DNA from: Paracoccus nototheniae | GTDB lineage: Bacteria; Pseudomonadota; Alphaproteobacteria; Rhodobacterales; Rhodobacteraceae | DNA length: 64,000 nucleotides | Reading direction: 5' to 3' | Assembly (NCBI RefSeq): GCF_004335005.1 | Contig: NZ_RQRT01000007.1 | Coordinates: 1-64,000, forward strand | In this document: positions 17,541 through 27,313 of the stretch, in pieces | Layout of the letters: every line of letters begins with the position of its first letter | How positions within the stretch are numbered: the first letter of the stretch is position 1 | Translations under genes and position numbers: made by a program | The notes under the pieces: model-generated | Databases searched by the model: none | What the model saw: the letters and a program-made list of their open reading frames with translations, nothing else | What the model was told of the DNA's origin: nothing

Positions 17541-18134
17541 TCACAATCTGGCTTGAAGGTCGGCGACGATTTCGGATGCGGGCGTGCCGTAGGTGAACTG
17601 GCCAAGCCAGTCCCCCTCGGGGCTGATCAGGTAAAGGCCAGGGCTGTGGGACATGGCATACCCATCAAGAGCCTCCAAATTGGCTTCGCGCTCGTAATAG
17701 ATGCGAAAGCTGTCCGCCGCAGCGCGGGTTTGTGCCGCATCTCCGGCAAGGCCCAGGATTGAGGGATGAAACGCCTCGGTATACTCGGCAAGACCCATTT
17801 CCCGGTCGCGCTCGGGGTCGATCGAAATGAACAGCGGCTGCACCTTGCCTGCCTGATCACCCAGATCTTCCATGACCTGAGCCACCTCGGCCAAGGTGGT
17901 CGGGCAGATATCAGGGCAGTTCGTGAACCCGAAAAATACCAGAAGATGCTTGCCCTCGAAATCGGCCGGGGTGCGCAGACGTCCTCCCGCGTCGGGTAGG
18001 CTGAAGGTCGGACGAAACGCCGCCTGAGCGATCGGTTCGGGGCTGCGGTCGACGAGCAGAAAGACCGCGCCGACAGCCACCAGCGCCACGGCAACAGCCG
18101 CCCAGAGAAATTTTTGAAGCGTGGTCAGCCGCAT
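17541..18134 (-). CDS. SCO1/SenC-family copper chaperone, copy 2
   Basis: 197 residues from ATG 18134. Anchor helix near residues 5-25, CPDIC in FGFTNCPDICPTTLAE and histidine in YAMSHSPGLYL. It is the first gene of the SCO-PCuAC-SCO operon. The two SCO copies differ clearly outside the motifs, so they are paralogues rather than a recent duplication. Confidence 0.9.
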   Translation of the reverse strand: MRLTTLQKFLWAAVAVALVAVGAVFLLVDRSPEPIAQAAFRPTFSLPDAGGRLRTPADFEGKHLLVFFGFTNCPDICPTTLAEVAQVMEDLGDQAGKVQPLFISIDPERDREMGLAEYTEAFHPSILGLAGDAAQTRAAADSFRIYYEREANLEALDGYAMSHSPGLYLISPEGDWLGQFTYGTPASEIVADLQARL

Positions 18135-18231
18135 GTTGCCTGCATCCGTGATCGTTTCCCGAGGCCTAAAGCCTCTAGCCACATGAGCTTCAAGCGAGAA
18201 AGCCTGCCGTCACGCATTGGTGACACCAAAG

Positions 18232-19551
18232 TCAGCCCAGAACTGTCGCCAACAGGTTCACGTTCAGCACGATGATGGTGACGGCGATCAGGGCGCACAG
18301 GCCGGTCAGCCAGCGCGGGGATACCATCGGCCCCATCTTGGCGCGGCTGGCGGTGAACATCACCAGGGGCACGATTGCAAAGGGCAGCTGGAAGGACAGC
18401 ACGACCTGACTAAGGATCAGCAATTGTCCTGTACCCTCTGTGCCGTAGATCAGGATCACGACGGTCGCGGGCAGGATTGCGAACCCCCGGGTGATCAGGC
18501 GCCGCAACCAGGGTTGCAGCCTTAGCCGGACAAAGCCCTCCATGACGATCTGTCCGGCCATTGTGGCGGTCACGGTCGAGTTGAGACCCGAACACAGCAG
18601 CGCAATCCCAAACAGGACCGGAGCGATGGATGATCCCAGAAGCGGCTCCAGAAGCAGGTGCGCCTTGTCGATCTCGGTCACGTTGTTTTCCCCGGCCGTG
18701 TAAAAGGCTGCGGCGGCCAGGATGAGGATCGCGCAATTGATCAGCAGCGCGAACATCAGCGCGATGGTCGAATCCCAGGTTGCCAATCGCAGGGCCTCCC
18801 GTTTGGAGGGCAGGTCCAGCCCGTAGGCGCGTGTCTGCACGATCCCCGAATGCAGATAGAGGTTATGCGGCATCACGGTGGCCCCGATGATGCCAAGCGC
18901 CAGATACAGCATGTCGGGATTGCCGATGATCTCCCGGCTTGGTGCAAAGCCCGCGATCACCGCACCCCATTCGGGGTCGGCCTGCGCGATCAGCACCCCG
19001 AAGCAGACAGTGATCGTTCCCAGCAAGGCGATGATGAAGGCCTCGACCCACCGGAAGCCCTTGTTCTGAAGCCACAGGATCAGGAACACGTCAGCAGCGG
19101 TGATGAAGATCCCGATTTCGAGGGGAATGCCGAAGAGGAGATTTAAGCCGATGGCGGTGCCGATGACCTCGGCCAGATCGGTGGCGATGATGGCCAGTTC
19201 GGCAAAGATCCACAGTGGGATCGACACCCACCGGGGATAGGCATCGCGGCACGCTTGCGCCAGATCGCGCCCCGATGCGACCGCGAGGCGGGCGCAAAGC
19301 GATTGCAGCAAGATCGCCATGATATTCGACAGGAGGGCTACGAACAGCAGCGTGTAGCCAAATGCAGCACCGCCCGCCAACGAGGTCGCCCAGTTGCCGG
19401 GGTCCATATATCCGACGGCGACCAGGTAGCCGGGACCGATAAACGATAGAAAGCGCCGGAAGCGGGTCGTGCCGCCGCCCACGGCGATCGTGCGGAACAC
19501 TTCGGACAGGGACGGGGTGTCGCGCTCATGGCGCCAGGCAGAACGAGACAT
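18232..19551 (-). CDS. mntH: NRAMP-family Mn(II)/Fe(II) transporter
   Basis: 439 residues, about 11 membrane helices. The metal motifs DPGNW (residues 52-56) and [10 protein letters not shown] are intact. Proton-coupled Mn(II) import is expected. It is divergent from mntR with a dyad in between, so repression by Mn-bound MntR is likely. Confidence 0.95.
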   Translation of the reverse strand: MSRSAWRHERDTPSLSEVFRTIAVGGGTTRFRRFLSFIGPGYLVAVGYMDPGNWATSLAGGAAFGYTLLFVALLSNIMAILLQSLCARLAVASGRDLAQACRDAYPRWVSIPLWIFAELAIIATDLAEVIGTAIGLNLLFGIPLEIGIFITAADVFLILWLQNKGFRWVEAFIIALLGTITVCFGVLIAQADPEWGAVIAGFAPSREIIGNPDMLYLALGIIGATVMPHNLYLHSGIVQTRAYGLDLPSKREALRLATWDSTIALMFALLINCAILILAAAAFYTAGENNVTEIDKAHLLLEPLLGSSIAPVLFGIALLCSGLNSTVTATMAGQIVMEGFVRLRLQPWLRRLITRGFAILPATVVILIYGTEGTGQLLILSQVVLSFQLPFAIVPLVMFTASRAKMGPMVSPRWLTGLCALIAVTIIVLNVNLLATVLG

Positions 19552-19578
19552 TCAGCGCGACCTTCTTCGAGAGGAAAA

Positions 19579-19594
19579 GTTAGCTAAGGCTAAC
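19579..19594. promoter_or_regulatory. Candidate MntR operator
   Basis: gttagc-taag-gctaac, a perfect 6-bp dyad, sits 28 bases before mntH and 51 bases before mntR in their shared upstream region. Confidence 0.6.
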
Positions 19595-19644
19595 AATCTA
19601 CCCGCCGGCTTTACCCGTCAATCGATAAGTGCGACACTTGCCAG

Positions 19645-20097
19645 ATGACCGCAGATATTCATGTAGCCGAAACCACCAGCGATCCTGTGCACCCGGACAA
19701 TCGGGCGGAGGCCTTTCATGGCGTCCGTGCTGCCCGGCGCAACGAGCTGGCCGAAGATTACGTCGAACTGATCGCAGAGCTGATCCATGAACAGGGTGAA
19801 GCCCGGCCGGTGGATATCGCGGCACGATTGGGGGTGCGCGCGCCGACGGTCACCAAGGCCCTGGATCGCCTGGCCCGTGAGGGACTGATCACGCGCGAGC
19901 GATACAGGTCCGTCTTTCTGACAGAAGAGGGACGACGACTGGCACTGGAATGCCGCCGCCGCCATGCCATTGTGCTGCGGTTCCTGATCCGCCTCGGCCT
20001 GGATGCCGAGACGGCGGAACGAGATGCCGAAGGGATCGAGCATCACGTCAGTGAGCGCACACTGGCCTTGTTCGCGGCCTACGCCGATCGGGCCTAG
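19645..20097 (+). CDS. mntR: Mn(II)-responsive DtxR-family repressor
   Basis: 150 residues. A winged helix (VDIAARLGVRAPTVTKALDRLAREGLI, quoted in part, residues 53-80) is followed by the dimer and metal region RRHAIVLRFL and AERDAEGIEHHVS, which carries the E/D/H ligands of MntR. No SH3 domain, as expected for MntR. It should repress mntH when Mn(II) is sufficient. Confidence 0.9.
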   Translation: MTADIHVAETTSDPVHPDNRAEAFHGVRAARRNELAEDYVELIAELIHEQGEARPVDIAARLGVRAPTVTKALDRLAREGLITRERYRSVFLTEEGRRLALECRRRHAIVLRFLIRLGLDAETAERDAEGIEHHVSERTLALFAAYADRA

Positions 20098-20106
20098 GCC
20101 GCCCGG

Positions 20107-20766
20107 TCAGGATGCCTCCACGGCACTGCGCACATCCGCAAGCAGGCTGTCCATGCTGATATCCGTCATCTGGCGACCATTGAGAAAGAAGGTCGGTGTC
20201 TGGCGTACGCCGATCGCCGCGATATCGGCCGCGTCCTGATTGAGGATGCCGACGATATCGGGGGACAGACGGGCTGTCTGCGCCTTTTCCATATCCAGAC
20301 CGGCCGCAGCCGCAATTTGCCATGCAAGGTCCATTCGCGGTGCGCCATGGACAGCCCATTCCGGCTGCCGTTCCAACAGCGCATCGAGGACAGGCTCGAA
20401 CTTGTCCTGCATACGCGCGGTCTCCAGGATGCGGACCGCCTCGTCGGACCCCTCGTGAAACACCGCATAGCGCATCACGATGCGGACCTGATCGGGAAAT
20501 TGTGCGCGAATGTCCTGAACGACCGGATGAAAGGCGCGGCAAGCCTCGCAAGATGGATCGAAGAACTCGACCAGCGTGACCGGAGCGTCTTCTGGTCCAA
20601 AGCTGGGCGCGTGACCGCGCACCAGCATGTCTGTTTCCACAGCCGGGGCAGCAGCGGCCAGGGTATCCGCTTCGGCCTGACGATTGCGCGTCAGCACGAG
20701 CGCGCCGCCGGCAAAGGCGGCAATCCCGATGGCAGATGTTCCGATGAGCACGGTGCGGCGGTTCAT
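20107..20766 (-). CDS. DsbA-like periplasmic thiol oxidoreductase
   Basis: 219 residues from ATG 20766. A short signal-anchor (RRTVLIGTSAIGIAAFAGGA) precedes a thioredoxin fold with active site CEAC (73-76) and cis-proline in RQTPTFFLNGRQ. It belongs to the DsbA/BdbD group that works with the DsbB/BdbC gene just upstream, overlapping by four bases. Likely oxidises exported proteins of the metal operon. Confidence 0.88.
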   Translation of the reverse strand: MNRRTVLIGTSAIGIAAFAGGALVLTRNRQAEADTLAAAAPAVETDMLVRGHAPSFGPEDAPVTLVEFFDPSCEACRAFHPVVQDIRAQFPDQVRIVMRYAVFHEGSDEAVRILETARMQDKFEPVLDALLERQPEWAVHGAPRMDLAWQIAAAAGLDMEKAQTARLSPDIVGILNQDAADIAAIGVRQTPTFFLNGRQMTDISMDSLLADVRSAVEAS

Positions 20767-21200
20767 GGGCGTTTTCCTTTCGACAAGATGAGGCAGGCCA
20801 GAACGGCTGCAAAGGCGGCGAATGCAAGATAGGGAATGGGCAGGTTCAGGATCGTCTGCGCCTGGTCGGTGCAGGACGGGCCGTCCTTGGTGCAAGGCGC
20901 GATGCTCTGCGGGATCAGTCCTGCGTAAAGTCCCGAATGCCAGCCGGAAAGGACCAGCCCGGCCAGCGCCAGCGGCAATCCGTAGAGACGTGCCAGACCG
21001 TCACCGCGCCACAGCGAGATTGCCAAGACAGGCACTAACGGAAACATGGCGATCCTCTGATACCAGCATAGGGTGCAGGGCATCTGCCCCAGTATCTCGC
21101 CGATGAACAGCGCGCCGAGCGTAGCGGCGAGTGCGACCAGAAAGGCAGTTGATATTGCAATATCATTCCGGGACAGGCCCCGGGGGTCAGGTGCGGTCAA
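20763..21200 (-). CDS. dsbB: DsbB-family disulfide bond formation protein
   Basis: 145 residues, four membrane helices. The first pair of cysteines is in MPCTLCWYQR (42, 45) and the second in APCTKDGPSC. It reoxidises the DsbA-like partner and passes electrons to quinone. The start overlaps the lspA end by 14 bases; the end overlaps the DsbA-like gene by four. Confidence 0.9.
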   Translation of the reverse strand: MTAPDPRGLSRNDIAISTAFLVALAATLGALFIGEILGQMPCTLCWYQRIAMFPLVPVLAISLWRGDGLARLYGLPLALAGLVLSGWHSGLYAGLIPQSIAPCTKDGPSCTDQAQTILNLPIPYLAFAAFAAVLACLILSKGKRP

Positions 21201-21672
21201 AAGAGAGTTCCTTCGAGCGGGAGGGACGGAGCATCGCTGTCAGCACAAGCAAGGCGCCGAGGCTGATCGCGATGTCGGCCCCGTTAAAGGTCGGCCAGTG
21301 CCAATCACGCCAGTAGACATCCAGAAAATCGGTCACGGCACCTTGCCGCAGGCGGTCGATGATATTGCCCACAGCACCCCCCACGATCAGCGCAAGGCCT
21401 ATGCCTTCGCGCTTCGTATCCGCCCGGAAGGCCATTCCCGCAAAGATGATCGCCAGGGCACCTGTCAGGGCAACCATCAACAAGGGACGACCTGCCATTA
21501 GGTCGGACATCATGCCGAAACTCGCCCCTTCGTTGAAACCAAGCGTCAGATTGAAGCCGGGAGAGACGGCATGAACCTCCCCGGGAGACAAGCTCCGCAG
21601 GACCGCGAGCTTGGTAATCTGATCGGCAGCCGCAGTAGCGGCGATCATCGCCAGGATCAGGAGCGTCTTCAT
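21187..21672 (-). CDS. lspA: Lipoprotein signal peptidase
   Basis: 161 residues, four membrane helices. The catalytic aspartates lie in GGAVGNIIDRL and FNGADIAISLG. It cleaves prolipoprotein signal peptides. As a plasmid or island copy next to a Zn/Cd/Pb ATPase it recalls PbrC of lead-resistance operons. ATG 21672 overlaps the methyltransferase stop by four bases. Confidence 0.92.
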   Translation of the reverse strand: MKTLLILAMIAATAAADQITKLAVLRSLSPGEVHAVSPGFNLTLGFNEGASFGMMSDLMAGRPLLMVALTGALAIIFAGMAFRADTKREGIGLALIVGGAVGNIIDRLRQGAVTDFLDVYWRDWHWPTFNGADIAISLGALLVLTAMLRPSRSKELSFDRT

Positions 21673-22292
21673 TGCAGTGACCTTTCCCGGATGAAGATCC
21701 AGCGCGGAACGGACTGGCAATAGGTGTCGTAAGCAGGGCCAAGCGTCCGCCGCAATACACGTTCTTCTGAGCGGACCTGAACAAGCGCCGAGGCGGCGAA
21801 CAGCAGAACCGCTAGGCCCGTCGGGATGCAGGGCACGGCCAGAGCGGTTCCGACCAGCAGCATGAACTGGCCGACAAAAACCGGGTTGCGGCTGAAACCG
21901 AACAATCCACCCGTGACAAGTGCGCCGGTCGCGCCCTCGGCCACACCGATCCGCCATGACGCAGCCATCGACATCTGGGCGGCAAATGCCAGCATCGCGC
22001 CCAGGCTGGCCATGAACAGTCCCGCCAGACCGATCCACGCAGGATTTTGGAAAGCCCGCAGGGGATCAAGATCGCCCATGCCCGGCATGAGACGCCATGC
22101 CAACGACCCAAGGAGGGCCAGAGCGAACGCAGCTCGGAAGCCTAGCGCTGCAAGACGGTCGCCGCCCGTGGCGTGACGGAACAACCAGACCGGACGATGC
22201 GCCTCCCGGGCATTGATCGCAGAGCCCCAGAAGAACAGGGCCAGATAGGCACCAAGAAGAACCAGCGCTGCACTGCCCATTCCAGTCATCAT
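21669..22292 (-). CDS. Isoprenylcysteine methyltransferase-like membrane protein
   Basis: 207 residues with five or so membrane helices and the ICMT/PEMT signatures GLFGFSRNPVFVGQ and RSEERVLRRTLGPAYDTYC. Such proteins sit beside metal ATPase genes in many proteobacteria; their substrate is unknown. Four bases from the ATPase stop and overlapping lspA, so part of the same transcript. Confidence 0.85.
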   Translation of the reverse strand: MMTGMGSAALVLLGAYLALFFWGSAINAREAHRPVWLFRHATGGDRLAALGFRAAFALALLGSLAWRLMPGMGDLDPLRAFQNPAWIGLAGLFMASLGAMLAFAAQMSMAASWRIGVAEGATGALVTGGLFGFSRNPVFVGQFMLLVGTALAVPCIPTGLAVLLFAASALVQVRSEERVLRRTLGPAYDTYCQSVPRWIFIRERSLQ

Positions 22293-22296
22293 CGCC

Positions 22297-24555
22297 TCAG
22301 CGCTTCTGTTCGGGATTGTAGCGCAAGAGGCGCAAGGCGTTCAGGGTCACCAGAACTGTTGCGCCCGTATCTGCCAGGATCGCGATCCACAAACCGGTCA
22401 AGCCAAAAACGGTGGTGACCAAGAAAATAGCCTTCAATCCTAGAGCGATACTGACGTTCTGCCGGATATTGGCCATCGTGGCCCGCGCCAGCCGGATCTG
22501 GGCCGGGATGTCGGTCACCCTGTCGCGCAGGATGGCCGCATCGGCCGTCTCCAGCGCGACGTCCGTGCCGGAGCCCATCGCGACACCGATGCTGGCCTGT
22601 TTCAGGGCAGGGGCGTCATTGATGCCGTCGCCAATCATCATGACGCCACCTTGAGCGTTCATGTCGCGAATGGCGGCCAGCTTGTCTTCGGGCATCATCT
22701 CGGCCTTGAACCGGATATCCAGACCCTCGGCGATGGCGGCAGCAGTGCGGGGGTTGTCGCCGGTCAGCATGACCGAGGAGATGCCCATGTCGGCCAGCTG
22801 GCGCACAGCCTCCGCTGCATCGGGCCGCAGCTCGTCACGCATGGCGATAAGACCGAGCGGGATGCCTTTGCGATAGACAGCGACGGCAGTTTTGCCCTCT
22901 TCCTCGAAGATAGTCGCCTGACGCAGACCAAGACCATCCAGGCCATTGTTCTCCGACGCGTGCCGGGGGGAACTTACCCATGCCAAAGCATCTCCGACGG
23001 TCGCCTCGACCCCTCGTCCGGTCAGGGCGCGTGCATCGCGGGCGGGCAGGGGCGTGACGCCCGCCGTTTTGGCCCTGTCCATGATCGCCACGGCAAGGGG
23101 ATGGCTCGATCCGCTCTCGACACCGGCGGCGACCTCCAGAAGCTGAGCCTCAGTCGTAGTTCCGAACGTCACCAGATCGGTGACCTGCGGACGTCCGTGG
23201 GTCAGGGTCCCGGTCTTGTCAAAGGCGACATGGGAAACCTTGGCCGCGGCCTCGATCACTGCGCCGCCCTTCATCAGCATGCCGCGGCGCGCGCCGGTGG
23301 ACAGGCTCGATGCGATCGAGGCCGGAACCGAGATTACCAGTGCACAAGGGCAGCCGATCAGCAGGAGCGCCAGTCCACGATAGATCCAAGTATCCCATGT
23401 CTGACCAAACATCAGCGGCGGGATCACGATGACAAGGGCCGAAACGGCAACGATGGCAGGCATGTACCACCGGCTGAACCGGTCAATGAAGCGTTCCGTT
23501 GGGGCGCGGGCTTCTTCCGCTTCCTCGACCAGCCGGATGATCCGGGAAATGGTATTGTCTTCGGCGGCCTTGGTCACGGTGACCCGCAGGACAGCTTCGG
23601 TGTTGATCGAACCGGCAAAAACATTATCACCCGGGCCGCGGGTCCGGGGAATGCTCTCTCCGGTCACCGGGCTTTCATCGATCCCGGACGTGCCGTCTGA
23701 AATCTCTCCGTCTGCGGGGATCCGGTCGCCGGGACGAACCAGCACCGTCTGACCGATCGTCAGGCTGGACGCGGCAACCTCGCGGGTCACGCCGTCCACC
23801 TCCAAGAGCGCCGTTTTCGGGACCAAGTTCGCCAAGGCCCGGATGCCGTCTCTTGCCTTTCCGGCCGCGACACCCTCCAGGACCTCGCCCACAGCAAAGA
23901 GAAAGACCACCAAGGCAGCCTCTTCGGCGGCATTGATGAACAACGCGCCGAGGGCTGCGATGGTCATCAATCCCTCGATCGTGAAGATCTGACCCAACCG
24001 CGCAGCGGCGAAAGCGCGACGCGCGACGGGGGCGACACCGATAAGGCAGGCCGCGACGAAGGCCCAGCTCCCGATCTGCGGGGCGATCAGCTCCATTGCC
24101 CAGGCTGCCGCCAACAAGAGCCCGGTCAGGATAACCAACCTGCCCTTGCCAGTCTGGTACCATGCCTTGCCGCGGTCGGCCGGGTCGTCATGGACGTGAC
24201 CGGGGCTGCCATGGCCGGAGTGGTCGGCCTCGGCCACAGCGGGATGAGCGTCGTGGCTGTGGCCTTGATGACTCTCCGGCGCACTCCCCGGGATCACGAA
24301 ATCCTTCTTTCCTGGCGCACGGGTCTGAATGCCGTATCCAAGCGCACGCACGGTTTTCTCGATCTTGTCCGTGTCGGTCAGGCGTTCATCAACGGTCAGG
24401 CGCAGGCGTTCGGACATGATGCCGATCTCCACATCCCTGACGCCCGGCAGGCGGGACACGGCGCCCCGCACCTTTGTCGCGCAGGAGGCGCAATCCATGC
24501 CGGACACCGTCCAGTCGCATGCCGTCGTGCCGGTTTCGTTCGTGGTCGTCATCAT
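22297..24555 (-). CDS. zntA: Zn(II)/Cd(II)/Pb(II)-exporting P1B-type ATPase
   Basis: 752 residues from ATG 24555, which has GAGGAGAG before it. Order: HMA domain with GMDCASC (19-25), a His/Asp-rich linker (HQGHSHDAHP, DHSGHGSPGHVHDD), CPC in IGCPCALVIS, DKTGTLTHG, GSSHPLAVA, and GDGINDAPAL. The linker and the downstream lspA support a divalent soft metal. First gene of a five-gene leftward operon ending with the DsbA-like gene. Confidence 0.93.
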   Translation of the reverse strand: MMTTTNETGTTACDWTVSGMDCASCATKVRGAVSRLPGVRDVEIGIMSERLRLTVDERLTDTDKIEKTVRALGYGIQTRAPGKKDFVIPGSAPESHQGHSHDAHPAVAEADHSGHGSPGHVHDDPADRGKAWYQTGKGRLVILTGLLLAAAWAMELIAPQIGSWAFVAACLIGVAPVARRAFAAARLGQIFTIEGLMTIAALGALFINAAEEAALVVFLFAVGEVLEGVAAGKARDGIRALANLVPKTALLEVDGVTREVAASSLTIGQTVLVRPGDRIPADGEISDGTSGIDESPVTGESIPRTRGPGDNVFAGSINTEAVLRVTVTKAAEDNTISRIIRLVEEAEEARAPTERFIDRFSRWYMPAIVAVSALVIVIPPLMFGQTWDTWIYRGLALLLIGCPCALVISVPASIASSLSTGARRGMLMKGGAVIEAAAKVSHVAFDKTGTLTHGRPQVTDLVTFGTTTEAQLLEVAAGVESGSSHPLAVAIMDRAKTAGVTPLPARDARALTGRGVEATVGDALAWVSSPRHASENNGLDGLGLRQATIFEEEGKTAVAVYRKGIPLGLIAMRDELRPDAAEAVRQLADMGISSVMLTGDNPRTAAAIAEGLDIRFKAEMMPEDKLAAIRDMNAQGGVMMIGDGINDAPALKQASIGVAMGSGTDVALETADAAILRDRVTDIPAQIRLARATMANIRQNVSIALGLKAIFLVTTVFGLTGLWIAILADTGATVLVTLNALRLLRYNPEQKR

Positions 24556-24600
24556 TCTCTCCTCTGCGGAAAGCAGGGCGGTTGCCATCATCGATTCGGA

Positions 24601-24631
24601 GGTCTACGTCCTCTAGCAACTATAGGTTCAA
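24601..24631 (-). promoter_or_regulatory. ZntR/PbrR-type promoter for the ATPase operon
   Basis: Reading leftward: -35 ttgaac (24626-24631), a 19-bp spacer holding the dyad ctatag-ttg-ctagag (24611-24625), and -10 tagacc (24601-24606). The 19-bp spacing and the dyad match MerR-family activation of zinc/lead operons. The ribosome site of the divergent regulator overlaps the -35. Confidence 0.82.
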
Positions 24632-24642
24632 GGAGAATCTTC

Positions 24643-25080
24643 ATGCTGACCATCGGAAAGCTGGGATCGTCGACCGGGGTCAAGGTCCCCACGATTCGCT
24701 ATTACGAACAGATCGGGCTGTTGCCCGAGGCCGAGCGCAGCGCCGGCAATCAAAGGCTCTACACACACAAGGCCCATGAAAGGCTGGCCTTCATCCGTCA
24801 TGCCCGCGAGCTGGGATTTTCTCTTGAGGCGATCCGCGACCTTCTGAGCCTGTCTGACGATCCCGATCAGCCTTGCGCGGCAGCCGATACCATTGCCAAA
24901 GCGCAGCTTGCAGAGGTCGAAAGCCGTCTTGCCCGCCTGACGGCCCTGAAGACCGAACTTGAGCGCATGTTGGTTCAATGCTCCGGCGACCGGATTTCCG
25001 ACTGTCGGGTTATCGAGGTGCTGAGTGATCACTCGCTTTGCGTCAGCGATCACCCGACGAATGATGATGCCAATTCGTGA
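24643..25080 (+). CDS. zntR: MerR-family Zn/Cd/Pb-responsive activator
   Basis: 145 residues from ATG 24643 (AAGGAG at 24630-24635). Winged helix VPTIRYYEQIGLLPEAER; Cys78 at the position used for divalent sensing, then Cys113 and Cys121 (C-x7-C) and Cys133. The Cys at 78, where CueR has Ser, argues for Zn(II), Cd(II) or Pb(II). Divergent from the ATPase and acting at the dyad 24611-24625. ZntR versus CadR versus PbrR cannot be decided. Confidence 0.85.
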   Translation: MLTIGKLGSSTGVKVPTIRYYEQIGLLPEAERSAGNQRLYTHKAHERLAFIRHARELGFSLEAIRDLLSLSDDPDQPCAAADTIAKAQLAEVESRLARLTALKTELERMLVQCSGDRISDCRVIEVLSDHSLCVSDHPTNDDANS

Positions 25081-25270
25081 CTTCGCGCCCTCTTCCCGGC
25101 ATGATCATTGCCGCTTGCAGAGAACGCCATGGTCAGGGCGTCCTTCCTGACAAGGCCGTGATAGCCGGCAATTTTCCTTGAACCTCTAGCTGCTTTAGGT
25201 CGCAAAAGGTTCTCGCCAGAAACGACGAGCAGGAGTGGGGCATGAAGCCGAAGAGACAGTTTCCAGGCCA

Positions 25271-25441
25271 ATGCTGATGCTGCTTGCCGCCGTGCTGGGT
25301 GGAATACGGGGTTGGTTTCGCGCACGTGCACTTGGTGGCAAACGGTTGGATATGATCCAGTACGCAACCGGGTATGCGATAGCCTTCGGATTGCTGGCGG
25401 CGATCGTAGGTATTGCCCTTGCTCGCCTGCTTGAACCCTGA
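25271..25441 (+). CDS. Small two-helix membrane protein
   Basis: 56 residues from ATG 25271; a GTG at 25235 with AGGAG just before it is an alternative giving 68. Two hydrophobic helices flank GGKRLDMIQYATGYAIAFG, a pattern seen in small Rhodobacteraceae membrane proteins of unknown role. It precedes the M23 gene by 77 bases on the same strand. Confidence 0.55.
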   Translation: MLMLLAAVLGGIRGWFRARALGGKRLDMIQYATGYAIAFGLLAAIVGIALARLLEP

Positions 25442-25518
25442 GCCGACCCATGAACGCCGTGAGCAGCAAACTTGCCCCCGGCGCCGTCTACCATTTACCT
25501 GACAGGATACCGGACGTT

Positions 25519-26700
25519 ATGATCTTGCGAACCTTGCTCACTGTGGGCGCCGTTGCCGTCACGATACCTTTGCATGCTCAAACTTTGGCAGAGCCGATGA
25601 TCAGCAACGACGTGATTGCCACCATGGTGCAGCACGAGGTGGCGCCAGGGGACACGCTGGACGCGATCCTGTCGCATGCAGGAATTGGCGCCAGCATCAG
25701 GAATGAAGCGGCATTGGCCATTTCCGATGTTTTTGACTTGTCCACCCTCAGCCCAGGCCAGATCCTCAGATGGAGTGTCGCCGCCGATGACCCCTCCAGA
25801 CTGAACCGCTTGTCGCTGCTCAGTCTCGATGGCACAGACATTGTCCTTGATTTTAGCAAGCCTCTCGCAGCGTCCTTGGTCAAAACTGAGATCGTGCTTC
25901 GGGACCGTCGCGAATACCTCGTGCTTGAGGGCTCGCTCTATGATGCATTGGCGGCCCATGATGCGCCAGAAAGTTTCGCAGTGGAGGTCGCAGCCCTGCT
26001 AGCAGGTCAGATCGACTTTCGCCGCGACCTCAAAGGTGGGGAAGGTCTGGCGCTGATCTGGCAGGAAAACGTCTTGACGGATGGAATGGTCATAGGCGAA
26101 CCGCAGCTGGCTTACGTCCGGTTTGAGTTCGGTGATGATATTTATGAAGTCGTGGCAGGATCGGTGGAGCAGCCGTTCAGCCTGTTCCGGAATGGTGCAC
26201 CGGTCCAGCAGACAGCCCGTCCAGTCGCGGGGGCCCGTCTGTCCTCGGTCTTCGGCAAACGCCGCCATCCCGTCCTCGGCGCGCAACGCATGCATACAGG
26301 CGTCGACTATGCAGCGCCGACCGGCACACCGGTCACTGTGACCGGCGCGGGACATGTCGTTTTTGCAGGGTCTATGCGTGGTTACGGACGGACGATCGAC
26401 GTCGATCACGGCGGTGGCGTCATCACCCGCTACGCCCATTTGTCGCGCTTCGCAGACGGCATTTCCTCAGGCGTCGCGTTGAATGCCGGGGCCAGGATCG
26501 GTGACGTGGGTGCTACCGGCCTGGTTAGCGGCCCCAATCTTCACTATGAGGTCCGCGTCGACGGCGAGCCGACAGACCCGATCAAGAAAACTCTGACGCC
26601 GGAGACTCTCACTGCCCGGCCGGCGGACCGAGTCATTCTGACGGCTGCGCGTCTCACGACCGGCTACTATCTTCGCACGAACCCTGACGCTCAGAGTTGA
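25519..26700 (+). CDS. Secreted M23-family metalloendopeptidase
   Basis: 393 residues from ATG 25519, chosen for its signal peptide (MILRTLLTVGAVAVTIPLHA); ATG 25450 would add 23. The middle has an OapA/LysM-like region (HEVAPGDTLDAILSHAGIG). The C-terminal LytM domain carries MHTGVDYAAPTGTPV, TRYAHLS and GPNLHYEVRVDG, with His, Asp and HxH ligands present. It would cut or regulate cutting of peptidoglycan cross-links. Confidence 0.88.
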   Translation: MILRTLLTVGAVAVTIPLHAQTLAEPMISNDVIATMVQHEVAPGDTLDAILSHAGIGASIRNEAALAISDVFDLSTLSPGQILRWSVAADDPSRLNRLSLLSLDGTDIVLDFSKPLAASLVKTEIVLRDRREYLVLEGSLYDALAAHDAPESFAVEVAALLAGQIDFRRDLKGGEGLALIWQENVLTDGMVIGEPQLAYVRFEFGDDIYEVVAGSVEQPFSLFRNGAPVQQTARPVAGARLSSVFGKRRHPVLGAQRMHTGVDYAAPTGTPVTVTGAGHVVFAGSMRGYGRTIDVDHGGGVITRYAHLSRFADGISSGVALNAGARIGDVGATGLVSGPNLHYEVRVDGEPTDPIKKTLTPETLTARPADRVILTAARLTTGYYLRTNPDAQS

Positions 26701-26811
26701 AGAGTAAAAACCTTATCCACCGGTAACCTTAGCCATAAAGGGCCCGCAGGGTTGGTTACGATGGCACTGCTAGACTGATTGTCCGCCAGAAGACAGATTG
26801 AGAGAGTGATC

Positions 26812-27276
26812 ATGACAGGACTGACACGACGCATGGTGCTTCTGGCTGCTGCAGCCAGCACGCTTCCGACATTCTCTTTAGCAAACAACCCGACCGCCAT
26901 CCATGTCGTGGAAGGGACCGGGTGCGAATGCTGCAAGCAGTGGACCAGCTACCTGAGCGAAAACGGCTTTCAGGTGACCAGCGAGGAGCGGTTCGGCACC
27001 TTGTTGATGCAGCACAAGATCGATCTCGGCGTGCCTATCGCGCTAACCTCCTGCCATACCGGAAGCGTGGAGGGCTATTTTCTGGAAGGCCATGTGCCTG
27101 CCGCCGACATCCGGCGACTGCTGGCCGAGCGTCCCGAAGCCCTTGGACTGACGGTTCCCGGCATGCCATTCGGAAGTCCGGGCATGGGACCCGAAAGCAG
27201 GCGCCAGGCCTACGACGTGCTTCTCGTCCGGCAAGACGGCAGCAGCGAAGTCTTTACCCGCTATCCTGAAGCATAA
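26812..27276 (+). CDS. Second DUF411 metal-binding protein
   Basis: 154 residues from ATG 26812 (GAGAGAG before it). Signal RRMVLLAAAASTLPTFSLA, then GTGCECCKQWTSYL, LTSCHTGSVEGYFLEGHVP and VPGMPFGSPGMGP. Same ligand pattern as the copy at 8256 but a divergent sequence. It lies in the envelope block, suggesting that block is also copper-linked. Confidence 0.88.
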   Translation: MTGLTRRMVLLAAAASTLPTFSLANNPTAIHVVEGTGCECCKQWTSYLSENGFQVTSEERFGTLLMQHKIDLGVPIALTSCHTGSVEGYFLEGHVPAADIRRLLAERPEALGLTVPGMPFGSPGMGPESRRQAYDVLLVRQDGSSEVFTRYPEA

Positions 27277-27313
27277 TAAAAAAACCAAGCCCATCCGAGC
27301 AGGAAACAGACCG

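Noticed and set aside
22651..23700. 349-residue rightward ORF inside the zinc ATPase gene
   Set aside because: Antisense shadow without ribosome site.
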